The notes under the pieces are model-generated. The model ran no database searches. It saw only the letters and a list, made by a program, of their open reading frames with translations, and was not told where the DNA came from. The translations under genes were made by a program, and so were the position numbers. A stretch of DNA of 62,000 nucleotides from Chrysomallon squamiferum (lineage: Eukaryota > Mollusca > Gastropoda > Neomphalida > Peltospiridae): positions 12,455,275 through 12,517,274 of the forward strand of contig CM022666.1 of the NCBI GenBank assembly GCA_012295275.1, in the 5' to 3' direction. This document shows, in pieces, positions 32,901 to 45,200 of the stretch (the stretch's first letter is position 1; the number at the start of each line of letters is the position of its first letter).

Positions 32901-33642
32901 CAGATGGCTTACCATACGAATTATCTCCTCCTGCTAGATTGATCTGTTTCACACATTCGTCAATCACAGACTTGAATTCTTCAAATATTTCTCTTGTCTG
33001 TAAAAACATATTTGTCAGTGAAATATTTTATAAACAAAATAATTAACTAAAATTAATCAAGTGTGGATTTTGTGGACTATTGTTGTTTGTTTAATTACAT
33101 CACAATCAAAAGGTTCTGTATGACACTGTATTACAAAAGGCTGGGAAAAGTAACACTGGCTACTGGAATGATGAACTTTGACACAGTAGAATGTCTGGAT
33201 AAATATTAAACATAGCATCTTGAAAATAATTTTTCTTTTTTTATCTTATTTCTATGTTACTAAGGCAAAATTTATTAAATATAAATATTTTAATTTATAT
33301 TTATCAACACAATTCTGAATTTAAAAAGCAAATACATATAAAAAAAAAAAATTATCTGATAATATTAAATGTTGTAATAACTCTGAAGAGATGATCTCTG
33401 GTTTTTTAATGATTTAAACAGGTTTAATGTTTTACCTTAAATTTGATGGCAAGTTTTTCTATCTGTGGCTCTCCCTCACTGAAATCTTGCGCCAACCAGC
33501 ACCATGTTGTCTCCGATGTTGGCAAAGGTGTGAAGTTCATTTCAGGTGTCAACATGTGATTACATACAACCTTTAACACCTGTTCTCGTCTCATCAGAAG
33601 ACGAAATTTTCCTTTAAAAAAAATTAATAATGAATAAAGATG

Positions 33643-33674
<32 letters not shown>

Positions 33675-36600
33675 TTCAGAGGAATTAAAAAAAAATAAAA
33701 AAAAAAAAAAAAAAAAAAAAAAATTATAATAAAATTTAAACAAACTGCTGAGTTACAGATTTTTAATATAAATTTTAATTGAATTAAATGTGATACTGTT
33801 GTTTTTGCATAGCTCTTTACACTGTTTTATAATTCATTTTTTACTTTTTATATGTAAAGCAGCCCACCATTTTGTTTTATTTATCTTTGGTTTGACACAC
33901 GAGATAGTATGATTTCTGTGCTGCAGTGTCATGAAACATTCATCCATTCATTTAAACAAATGTCAACAAAAATCTTACCACAGCTTGTCATGATTTTCAT
34001 GTCTCCGATGCCTCTCTCCTTCCACTGGTTTGATTCGTTGTGAAACCTGTACAGCTTTGAGCGATGAGAAAACAACACATCCCAGCCTTCGTCACCTGTA
34101 ACATATACAATCAGAATGTTTCAACATTTACACACTGGGTCAGAATGTTTCAAGATTCACATCCCAGCCTTTGTCACTTTCAACATTTACAATCAGAATA
34201 TTTCATCATTTACATCCCCGCTTTCATCATCTGTAACATTTACCCACTCAATTAGAATGCCTACAATTAATCAAAATAGTTTCAACTACAATATATCAGA
34301 TATTTATTTTCATATCAGTTTCTGGACATCGAGCCATTTGGTTTAAAAACTGAGTAAATATATCTTGTTTTTTCTACAACATTATCTGAAAGAATTTTAC
34401 TCTTTTCATTTAATTAATATAAAAAAATTGATTTGGAAATGCTGGGTAAAGATGTATCAAACCACCTCTCTGACTGTTCTTGCTGACAAAAAATTACTGT
34501 TGTAAATTTTTACTTAACATTCACTATTCTTATCACCAGTATCAGAAAATGAAGAATACTTTGATGTACTTGGAGGAAATCTCATTATCACTATATACTT
34601 GCAAGTGTTACTAAAAGAAATTCATGTTGTATCAATCACACAATATATTAAAAAAAAAAAAAAAAAGAAATACTTTTTTTTTGAAGCAGATGTAATGAGA
34701 ACATGAACTGTGAAACTGAACAACAGAAATGATAGATCCTCACTGACTCACTGTATGAACAATGAAAACAGCCATGCTAACCTGTGTACAGAACGTAACA
34801 GCTCAGTACGTACAGTTTAATTAACTCTTCATAAGTAAGTAAACTCACTGTGATACTTGTACATTCTCTTGTATAAACACAGACAATTACACAAATGGCT
34901 TTCCTAACAGCACCACACAAGAAAAAAAGGTACAGCAGACATGGATGGCACTGAACCATGGCTCCCTTGGGCATTTGTTAATTACTTAACACAGTGCTGT
35001 ATGGACACAAGCAGATATCATCACACTCAACTTAATTTCAAGTGTCATTACCGGTTTTTATTTCCACTAGATCAGGAAGAGGAATAACTGGCTCAAAATG
35101 GATATCGTCAGAAGCTGGTGGAACATCTTCGTCATCTGCTGTAGTTGATGTAACAGCGCCGACACCAAACAACTGCTGACCAGCCCCAGACCACTTGAAA
35201 GGCTTGGAGTCATCTACTGATAAAACATTAAATACTTTTACAACTTCAATAAAAAACAAAAAATAAAACAGAACAATAAAACACACAAATAAAAAAATAA
35301 ATTAAGAATACCATCCCTACTCACAGGCACAACATAATTATCTCAAACATAAAGACACAAATACAGATAATGCATACCTGACTTTAACAAACTCCCTACT
35401 CCTCATTTTTCAAAATATTCTGTCTTAGATTTCTGTTATAATCAGAACTGGAAACATACTGTATGTATTGCAGTTTTGGATTTGAAATAGAGTTATTATT
35501 TTACTCAAGACAGACAGTTATGCCAGACACCAAGATTATTCTAGGACCAACTCAGTTTTTGAAAAATGCAGAGTTAGGCTGCTGTCATTTTAATTATCAG
35601 GAAAAAGACAAAATCTTGTGGAATAATGGAATACTGTAAAAATGGCAATAGCAAATTATTCTACAAAAGTGAAATATGAGTTACTGAACTAAATTGTAAC
35701 AAAGTACTGTTCAGTGGTAGAACGTCTACCTGAACTGATTCTTCTAAACATTGTGGGACATGCTGTCTACGTAACATTCTAACAACAACAACTTTCTAAT
35801 TTCACCTTTTTTAAATCCTTGTCCTTTCAGCTGAGAGAAGTCAGTGAACTCAGGCAAGGTAAACATGGATGGACTTTCTGAAAAATAAAAACCACAAAAA
35901 ACAGATATACACATAAACCTGTTTATGAAGGCAATACAAAGAAAAGATGGCTGACTACATACTGCTTTAAAAACGTCCTTTACAAATTATTTTTCCCTTT
36001 TGCTCACTATTTATCTAATGTTTATTATATGATTATTATTATTGTTATTATTACTATATTTTTATTATTGTTATTAGTATTATTTTTCATTATTTCCTTA
36101 AAGCCACTCTCCCCCCCGAAAAATATTACAACTAACTGTTTATTCAGCACTAATTTCATTATTGCAGGAAAAAGTTTATTCCATTCCAACTCTGTCACCT
36201 AAAGAAAATAATTTGTTATTTATTTTTTATTTTTTGTTATTCAGTTTAAACTACTTTTCTCCTCTGCTACTTTCCCTCAATTTAGAAATATGAAGACAAA
36301 ATCTAAACAATTTTCCAGGCATAAAATGTGGAGTCTTCTTACTGCAATTTTTTCAAATGGAATTATAATACTTGACATCTTTTGTGACCATTTGACCCGC
36401 TGGTTTACTTTTCTGATGACATGAACCCTATATGCAATTTGCATTTGCTAAAATTTTAAAAAGTGATATAATTTAATTAATCAAATTAGATCAGTATGAA
36501 TCCCAGTAAAACTGTATTTAACTGATACCTCTTTCCCTGTTCAATTAAAATTATATAACAATAAAATGTTTAATGATTATGTTTTACATAAACCAACAAA

Positions 36601-37156
36601 CCTTGATTATCCAGTTGTTTACTGTACTCTTTGTTTCCTTTGTCACCAAGTGCTTCACTCAAAGTTGGTACTACCTCAGACTCTGTGATTCAGAGAGAAA
36701 TAAATATATGTAGTGGAAAATCTTCAAATCATATCAACAGAAAAATAAAATATTTCTTATGAAATATAACAGAATACTTTTGTATATGGATGAGAGTAAG
36801 TGTGAACCAGAGAGAAACAGAGAAAGCTACAGTGTTTATTAAAAGAAGATTGATACAAAATTAATCTTTAAAATAAATATTTATTTAAAAGTACAGTGTT
36901 GTCTAACTTCAAACAGTTGTCTTTAAATTTATAAATTGCTTAATTCATGTAAAAAATGTTCACCTTTAGTGTCCAGTTCTTTGCTGTACATTTTATTTCC
37001 TTTATCACCTGTAATCTGTACATTGGCTGGAACAATTGGAGCTTCTACAATTTAAAAATGAAAAATTAAGTGTTACCATGACCATGAGATTCCTATGTGG
37101 GTATGTGACAAACAGACAAACATAAACAGAGAGACAGTCCATATAGTGAGTGTGTT

Positions 37157-37223
<67 letters not shown>

Positions 37224-38805
37224 AAAAAAAAAAAGGTTGGTAGTAAGTGCAGCAGAATTCACATATTGTTTTGTGTAGAATTTATTGAATAATTGTATTT
37301 AAATTTGTTTACTTAAAAATATTTTATAACCTTTAGCATCAAGCTCTTTGCTGTACATTCTGTTTCCTCTGTCTCCTGTTCTCTGAGCTGTTGCTGACAC
37401 AATTGGAGTTTCTACAATTTGAAAATAAAAATTAATCCTTACAAGTCTGAATGATATCACATCAACTGATGTCCATGAACTACAGAAATAATAGCATAGT
37501 TTATTTTTTTCATATTTATTTACCACCATCCTTTTTATTTAATTTTTTTTTTTTTTTTTTTTTTGAAGTTTAAAGATGGATGTGAATAAATTTTGGTTGG
37601 TATCATGTTACTTCAGGCACTGGTAAAACTCTGCTGATGGTGAATTATTTTTATTATTACACAATAAAAGAGCCTCTCAAACATCTGTGCCAGTTAGTTA
37701 TATTTGTAAAATTTTGAGATAAATATTAAACATTAATAATATTCTGTTTTATGTAAACATACTCAGCAATTTCTTACAAGAAAACCTGTTAAAGATGTAA
37801 GCAGAAACACAGTCATTTTTAGTTTTCTCCTTCCTTTACTAATCATGCACAAAACATTTTACAATACAATTTATACTAATTACTATTAAACAATAAATAT
37901 ATAATAATAATAATAATATTATCTAAATAAAAAAAAAATAATTTAAAATATTTAAATAAATAAATAAATAATAATAAAAAATATTTAAATAAATAAATAA
38001 ATAATGATAAAAATAATATTCAGGTAACTAAACGACACTCTAATTACCTGTATCGTCATCCTGACAGCCAATGCAGCCTGGACATGGAGGTTTGTTTTCA
38101 TACAGGTAGAAATGGTCTGGTAACAGGTACTTCCTTGCTCGTGCTATTTGTTCCTCTGTTGCCTTCTCTTCAAACACAACCACTACATCTTCTATTTCAG
38201 ACAGAGCAAAAAAAAACAAAAAAAAACCAAAAAAAAATACCACAAATTATATATATATAAATAAATAAATGATTAAAAATTAAGAATAATAAGAATAATA
38301 AATACAAAATTTAGCTATACAAAGTTAGTTTGTTTTTATATGTATATATATATATAAAAACAGGGTGTCCCATAAGTTTCTATACATATGGTTTTTAACA
38401 TTGTATGTTTTCATTTGGTATTCACGTATGTCAGTGGTTACATCAGCAGTTTCCAGGTGCGTGGATTGGTCAGCGTGGTGCTGTAGAAAGACTTCTCAGA
38501 TCCCCAGACCTTATCCCACTTGATTTTTACCTTTGGGGGCATTTGAAGGCCATGGTGCATCAGGAGAAAAATACAAAACATAAATCATCTTAAGCAACAT
38601 ATCACCAATGCCATTACAAGCATCACTCCAGCTGTGCTTGAACATGTTCTTCAGCAGTGGAGGACACGCATTGAAATGTGTTTTCCACATACTGACAGCC
38701 ATGTAGAGCATATTATATAAATAAAAATGGTTTTGCACATGAAAAAGTTTATTTTTCCTATGTATGGAATTTAAGGGACACCTTGTATATGTATGTATGT
38801 GTGTG

Positions 38806-38844
<39 letters not shown>

Positions 38845-39164
38845 AGACTGATATGAAGTTAATATTTTAAAATATTTCAAATAATTATTTATTGTAAAGT
38901 ACAGTGGTGTCTAACATCAGACATTTGTCTTTAAATTTATAAATTGCTTAATTCATGTAAAAAATGTTCACCTTTAGCGTCCAGTTCTTTGCTGTACATT
39001 TTATTTCCTTTATCACCTGTAATCTGTACACTGGCTGGAACAATTGGAGCTTCTACAATTTAAAAATGAAAAATTAAGTGTTAACATGACCATGAGATTC
39101 CTATGTGGGTATGTGACACACAGACAAACATAAACAGAGAGACAGTTCATATAGTGAGTGTGTT

Positions 39165-39223
<59 letters not shown>

Positions 39224-42200
39224 AAGAGGTTGGTAGTAAGTGCAGCATAATTCACATATTGTTTTGTGTAGAATTTATTGAATAAATTGTATTTAAATTT
39301 GTTTACTTAAAAATATTTTATAACCTTTAGCATCAAGCTCTTTGCTGTACATTCTGTTTCCTCTGTCTCCTGTTCTCTGAGCTGTTGCTGACACAGTTGG
39401 AGTTTCTACAATTTGAAAATAAAAAATGTATTAATCCTTACAAGTCTGAATGATAATCACATCAACTGATGTCCATGAACTACAGAAATAATAGCATAGT
39501 TTATTTTTTTCATATTTATTGCATACTTATTGCATAATTCGTATAAAAAATGTTCACCTTTAGCATCCAGTTCTTTGCTGTACATTTTATTTCCTTTATC
39601 ACCTGTAATCTGTACACTGGCTGGAACAATTGGAGCTTCTACGATTTAAAAATGAAAAATTAAGTGTTAACATGACCATCTATGTATACATATATTTAAT
39701 CCTGCACACATTTCAGAGATTAAGCTGTGTTATATAAATATTCGTATCACTCATGCTTTATTTTGGTATCTCCAACCTGAGAAGTTGAACCTGAGCAGTA
39801 ATTTGGTGCAAACTGGACTAATTTTTTTCATACTAGGTTCAAAAGGATTCATAGCTTTATAAATTAATGATTTTATGGTTGTTTTAATGAATTTTTGATA
39901 TTATAAAACTATTTAAAATATTTATGATAATAATACTCAAACTTTTCACCTGCAGATGCAAAAGGCTGCTGAAAGGAAGCTGACTTTGGACTTGCAGAAG
40001 GCTTTGTCTTAGCTTTGTCAAAAACAGTCTTAAACTTCTGTGCCACATCCAAACTCTTAAAGCGAATAGCAAACTGCTCAATTTTTTGTTCTTCATCTGC
40101 AAAGTCTTGAGCATACCATATCCAAGCTTTCCCATCTGCCTTAGGCATGGGATTCAAGTGCAAGTCAGATGTTATCATGTGATTCAAACACAGTTTTAAA
40201 ACCTGTTCTCGCCGCATCAGAATACGGATCTTTTTAGTATCTTTGTGCTCTAAAATTTTCACATTTCCAAGTCCTCGTTCTTTCCATTCACCATTGTCAA
40301 ATCTGTACAGTTTGGCTCGGTGTTCAAACAAAACTGTCTCCTCTTCTTCCCCAGTTTTCACTTCAATTTTAGCTGGAAGAGGAACCACGGGCTCAAAGTA
40401 GATATGTGAATCTTCTCCTTCTTTATTAATGTAGAGACCATGCTCATCCACTTGTGGAGACTTGGGTGATTCAGGGACACTGGATTTGTCTTTGGAAGCT
40501 GGTGAGAATGAAAACTGAAATTGAGATGTCTTGTTATCAGCAGCCTCTGTTTGATCTTTAACTGGCGTTGTTATTTTGCCGAGATTAAACTGGAAACCTC
40601 CAGGTTTAGGAGTTGATCCAAAGACAAAACCACCAGACTTTGGTGCAGGAACAAAACTGAATTTATCTAATGCTGTTTGACTAGGTTCATCATCTGCTGT
40701 CAGTAAGGCTGCCAGGGTTGAGTTTTTGTTAACTGTATCAGATTTGACCTCAGTGGGCTTAGTCTCAGCTTTAGTCTCAACAGACTTCACTGAAACACCA
40801 AAAGTAAATCCTCCAGGTGGTGTGATAGATGGCAGGGAATCTTCAACCTTGTTAGGTTTTGAGAAGATATTCATCATTGATTTTCCACCTCCAAATGTAA
40901 ATCCTCCTGAAGCACCAAACTGGAATCCACCTGCACCTGATATTCCAGTTGTCTGAGGTTTTTTCTCCATGTTTTCTTTTGTTACTCCTGGCTTTAAAGT
41001 TTGGCATGCAGGGCACTGCAAATCATCAGCAGCATTTCTGCAGTAGCAACCACTACATTCCCAACTGCCAGGCTTAGGTCTAAATTTGTCAAAAAATGGT
41101 ATTTCTTTACTACTTTCCACAGGTTTCTCAGACACAAATGAAAAGCCTCCGGTAGTTCCACTAATTTTACCAAACTGAAACCCACTGCCAACTGACTTGC
41201 CTTCCTTAATATCAGCCTTTTCTAGTGTGGCTCCTGGTTTTGCAGTTTGGCAGGCAGGACACTTCAGATCTGCTGCATCATTTCTACAGTAACATCCTGT
41301 ACATTCCCAGCTCCCTGGCTTGGGTTTGAACTTGTCCGCAAAACTTTCCTTGTCTTTCTGTGTCACCTCAGGTTCTTTAGCTTCTTGAAATATCTTATCA
41401 GAATCATCATTGGATGGATTTTCAGACAGCTGCTTCTGACAGTTCTCAAATGTTTCCTTGAAATTAGCAGCTATGTCTTTGGTTTTGAACTTTATTGCAA
41501 ACTGTTCAGTTTTCATTTCTTCATCAGAAAAATCCATAGCAGTCCAGCACCAAGCCCGATCAGATGTATGCATGGGAACAAGTTTCATTTCTGGTGAGAT
41601 GTTATGATTAGCACAAATCTTCAACACTTGTTCTCTTCTCATCAGAATCCTGAATCGTTTTCCATCTTTACTTTCAAGTATTTTCATTTCACCAATTCCA
41701 CGCTCTTTCCACTGTTCAGTTTCAGTATCATATCGGAAAAGACGAGAGCGCTCGCCAAACAATTTCTTCTCATTTTCCTCTCCAGTTTTCACCTCGACTA
41801 ACTCCGGTAGTTCTATAAGCGGCTTGAAATCAACATTAGGTTCATATTCTTCAACTTTCTCTTCTTCTTGAGTTGGTGTTGAGGTTTGGAAAAGCTGCTT
41901 TCCAGTATGTTTGAAGCCTTTGAATCCAAAATTTGATTGCAGTGACTGAACTGAAGTGGTTGTTGTTGGAGTGGATGTATTCTGGCCCAAGATGAAAGTT
42001 TCTTTTCCTTGTGATGGAGACTTCACTGCATCCACAGAGCCTTTATTAGCAAAAGAACTAGTGGTGCTTGTCGAATCAGCCACTGATGGCTTAGCAGTGC
42101 CAAAACTAAATCCTGAAAATGGTTTCACTTGAGTAACTGTTGAAGGACTGGTGACCGTAAGTGAACTTTCCTTCAGCTTAAATCCAGGTGACGTTTTTGT

Positions 42201-45200
42201 CTCACTGGTGGGTTCTTGGGGAGGTTTAAAGATGGGGGTAGTTGAGAATGTGAAACCTCCAAATTTAGATTCATTTCCACCTGAAACACTAGTTGTGAGA
42301 GGTTTACCAGAAAAGGCAAGAGCTGGTTTTGGTGCGGGTGTAGGAGGAACAAGTTTGTTTGTAGCTGTGGAAGTTGCAGCTTTTATATTCTCAGTTAACT
42401 GTTTAAAGAGTTCTTTAAATCTGGAAGCATGAGCAGGATCATCAAAAGTAAGATTTATAGTTTCATCAATCTTTGAGTCAGGAAGTGTGACTACAAGAGA
42501 CACTGGCTGAGGAACAAATCCTGCCAGTAACCTGACAGTTGAAAAATCATGTTTGAATATCACTTCACCATTGTCACCTTCCATTGCAACATAGCCACTG
42601 CTTCCAGATGAGAAAATTCTCACATGTCCAGACATGACTTTTCCTATTTTTGATGTGTATTTTGCCTTTTCATCAAACAGTGCTTTACTCTCTCCTGCTG
42701 ATATCTTCTGAGTTACAGCTGAAGAAGAACCTTGCATAGTGAGATCCTGAACTTCAGAGGTGTCAGATTTTGTCTGTGTTTTACACTCACCAGCTGTGGT
42801 TGTTTGATTAGAAAAGACAGGACCTGCTTGAGAAGCATTAGGTTCTGAAAGATTTCCAAAAGTGAAAGGTTTCTGTGTTGGCTGCAATCCAAAAGTGGAT
42901 GTTGTCATTTGAGGTGCTTGCAGATACTGCTGAAGAGAAGTACCTGTGTTCATGGTGTTGCTGTTCCCCATTTGGACCGAAGCGTCAGTTACAACTCCTG
43001 TATAGGGAGAAGGCAAACCCTGATTGTGAACAACAGGCTGCTGCATTGATGAGTGTGGTGTAGAAAAGAAACCAGGTCCTGGCATGTTAGCTGGCAAAGC
43101 TGAAGGCTGACCTGAAAACTGAAGAGACTGTCCACGAAGCTGAGCAGCAATCAAGCCATTTTGCTGCTGCTGTTGCTGCTGCTGCTGTCGCATTGGTGGT
43201 CTGTTCTGTGGTGTATACGTAATAGTTGAACTGCCCTCAATGCCTGCTCTGTTACCGTAAGGCCATTCCTGCATGCAGCTGCTATCTGGAGGATAATACT
43301 GAGTTTCATCTTCAAGTCCCATCTGGTAGTAACTTCCATCCAAGTAAGGCATATCATCAGGATGACCGTTTGGTCCCATTTCATCTTCTGGCTTTCCTGG
43401 GTAGTCTGAATAGCCTCCAAAACCAGGCCTTATGTTTTGCCGAGGAGGAATTGGAGGGCGGAATGGAGGGATGTTTCCCGGGCTATGCATCTGGCTGTTA
43501 TATGGTGACCCCCAACCTGCTTGAGGGTTGAAAGGATACTGTGGGCGATATGGTGATCCACTCATGTAGGGGCTCTGTCCTGGATGTGGATGCAAGAAAC
43601 CAGATGCCATCAGTGAATTATGATGACTGGTGTCGAGTTCATGCTGTCAAAAGTAATGTCAACATTAACAAATTGAAACATTTTCTTTTCTTCAAAATTG
43701 CACTTATTACTGATTAAACAGAATTATTATTTGTGAAATGCTTTGAATTAATCATACTCTTAAATTTTAGACACAATATTTTGAAACTTGTATTAAAATT
43801 AGGTCCACATTATTTTCATCAACCTGTATTTCTTCATATACCGATCATCTTATTTAGTAACTACTTGTGAATGTTTCCGATGTTTTTAAAACCATTACTT
43901 ACTTTCAGCTGGTGAATCAGCTCATGACTACTTCGTAGCTGTTGAACCATTTCTCTGTTGATGCTGGCCAAATCTTCATTGCGTTCAAGAACCATCTTCA
44001 ACAGTGTGTCCTGAGAGAAAGACAGTGAACGCAGCTGAGCTTCTAAACGTTCGGGACTGGGCTGCAAATGGCCAAGTTTTGAGCGATCTGAACTTGGCTT
44101 TTGTTTCAGCTGAAATAGAGAATTAATGTTAAATATTTGTCAAATGAATACATAAATGACAAACCCCTGGTTTTTGTACAATGATATGAAAGGAAACCCG
44201 TGAGTGTAATCCTATTTAAACCAGCAACCAGGGATCTGCAAAGTGCCTCTTGTCAAACTGAAGACCTGATAAACAGTCTGATGCTGGGAGTGGTGAACAT
44301 TTCCAGTGATCCTGTGACATTCATTATTATGTTAAAAATATGTAAGCTATATCTTGCATTCAGCCGAGTTTCATATATTTAGTCTCTGAACAATTCACTG
44401 TAATAAAAAAAAAAACATCTCAACAATAAAATGTAACTGGGTAAGTTAAATAGTTTCAGTATTTGTTTTTAATAAATCAAAAGATGTTCTATACTGATTT
44501 GTTTCTGCTACCACAGACCCTGATGAAACCGGTTATCTACTTGTTTCTTTCCTCCAGTTAACCCATATAAGCACTCACCGAAACATCAGAATACACTTTG
44601 ACAGGTGATAAAGCTGGCTTGTTTGGTGACGATGATGATGGACTTGATGTTTCTTGTTCTTCATCTCGGCTATCAGAGGCTGTTTCATATTCACTCACTG
44701 ACGATTCATCTAGATTCAAATCAATATAAACAAGTTAAAAATAAAAACGTTTTTAGGTTAAGCGGTTAATATTAATTGGGAAAAATTATCTATATATGCT
44801 GGCCAGGTCTTTACTGCATTCAAGAACCATTTTAAACAATGAGACAAAGACTGTGAAATTAAATAGAGAAACTGTGGTTTTTAAGTAATAAGCTCAGAAG
44901 TAACAGCTGCTAGTATGTGCATTCTGACTTAGCTAAGAAAAATAATATATCTGTAACATCTGTATAAAACATTCTAATTAGAGTGGAAATAATTGTATAA
45001 ACATCTTACCCATGTTTCTTCTCTGAAGCTCTGATTCTACATTGTCAACTTCTTCTGATAGACACGTATTCAGTTCCTTTGAAAAAAAAAAAATATTATT
45101 TCTGATTATAATTGAGAAAAATTAAAAAATTTAAAAATTACAACACAAAGACTAATTTAGAATTATAATAAAACTAAAAATTGAAATAATTCTGTTTTGT

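Larger units (their letters stand above)
36602..39638 (-). other. RANBP2: RanBP2 repeated small-exon array with IR exon (exons 24-30)
   Basis: Six exons of exactly 81 nt, all phase 1-1: 39638-39558 (A1), 39405-39325 (B1), 39052-38972 (A2), 37411-37331 (B2), 37044-36964 (A3), 36682-36602 (C). Each encodes 27 residues: A reads EAPIVPASVQITGDKGNK then MYSKELDAKG; B reads ETPTVSATAQRTGDRGNR then MYSKELDAKG; C is diverged (ESEVVPTLSEALGDKGNK). Between A2 and B2 sits the 144-nt IR exon. I do not know this repeat from vertebrate RanBP2. Being phase-symmetric, any exon can be skipped without a frameshift. Confidence 0.85.

Noticed and set aside
40726-43531. several plus-strand ORFs of 60-116 codons within exon 23
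   Set aside because: They are antisense shadows of the 1233-codon RanBP2 frame, which carries clear domains.
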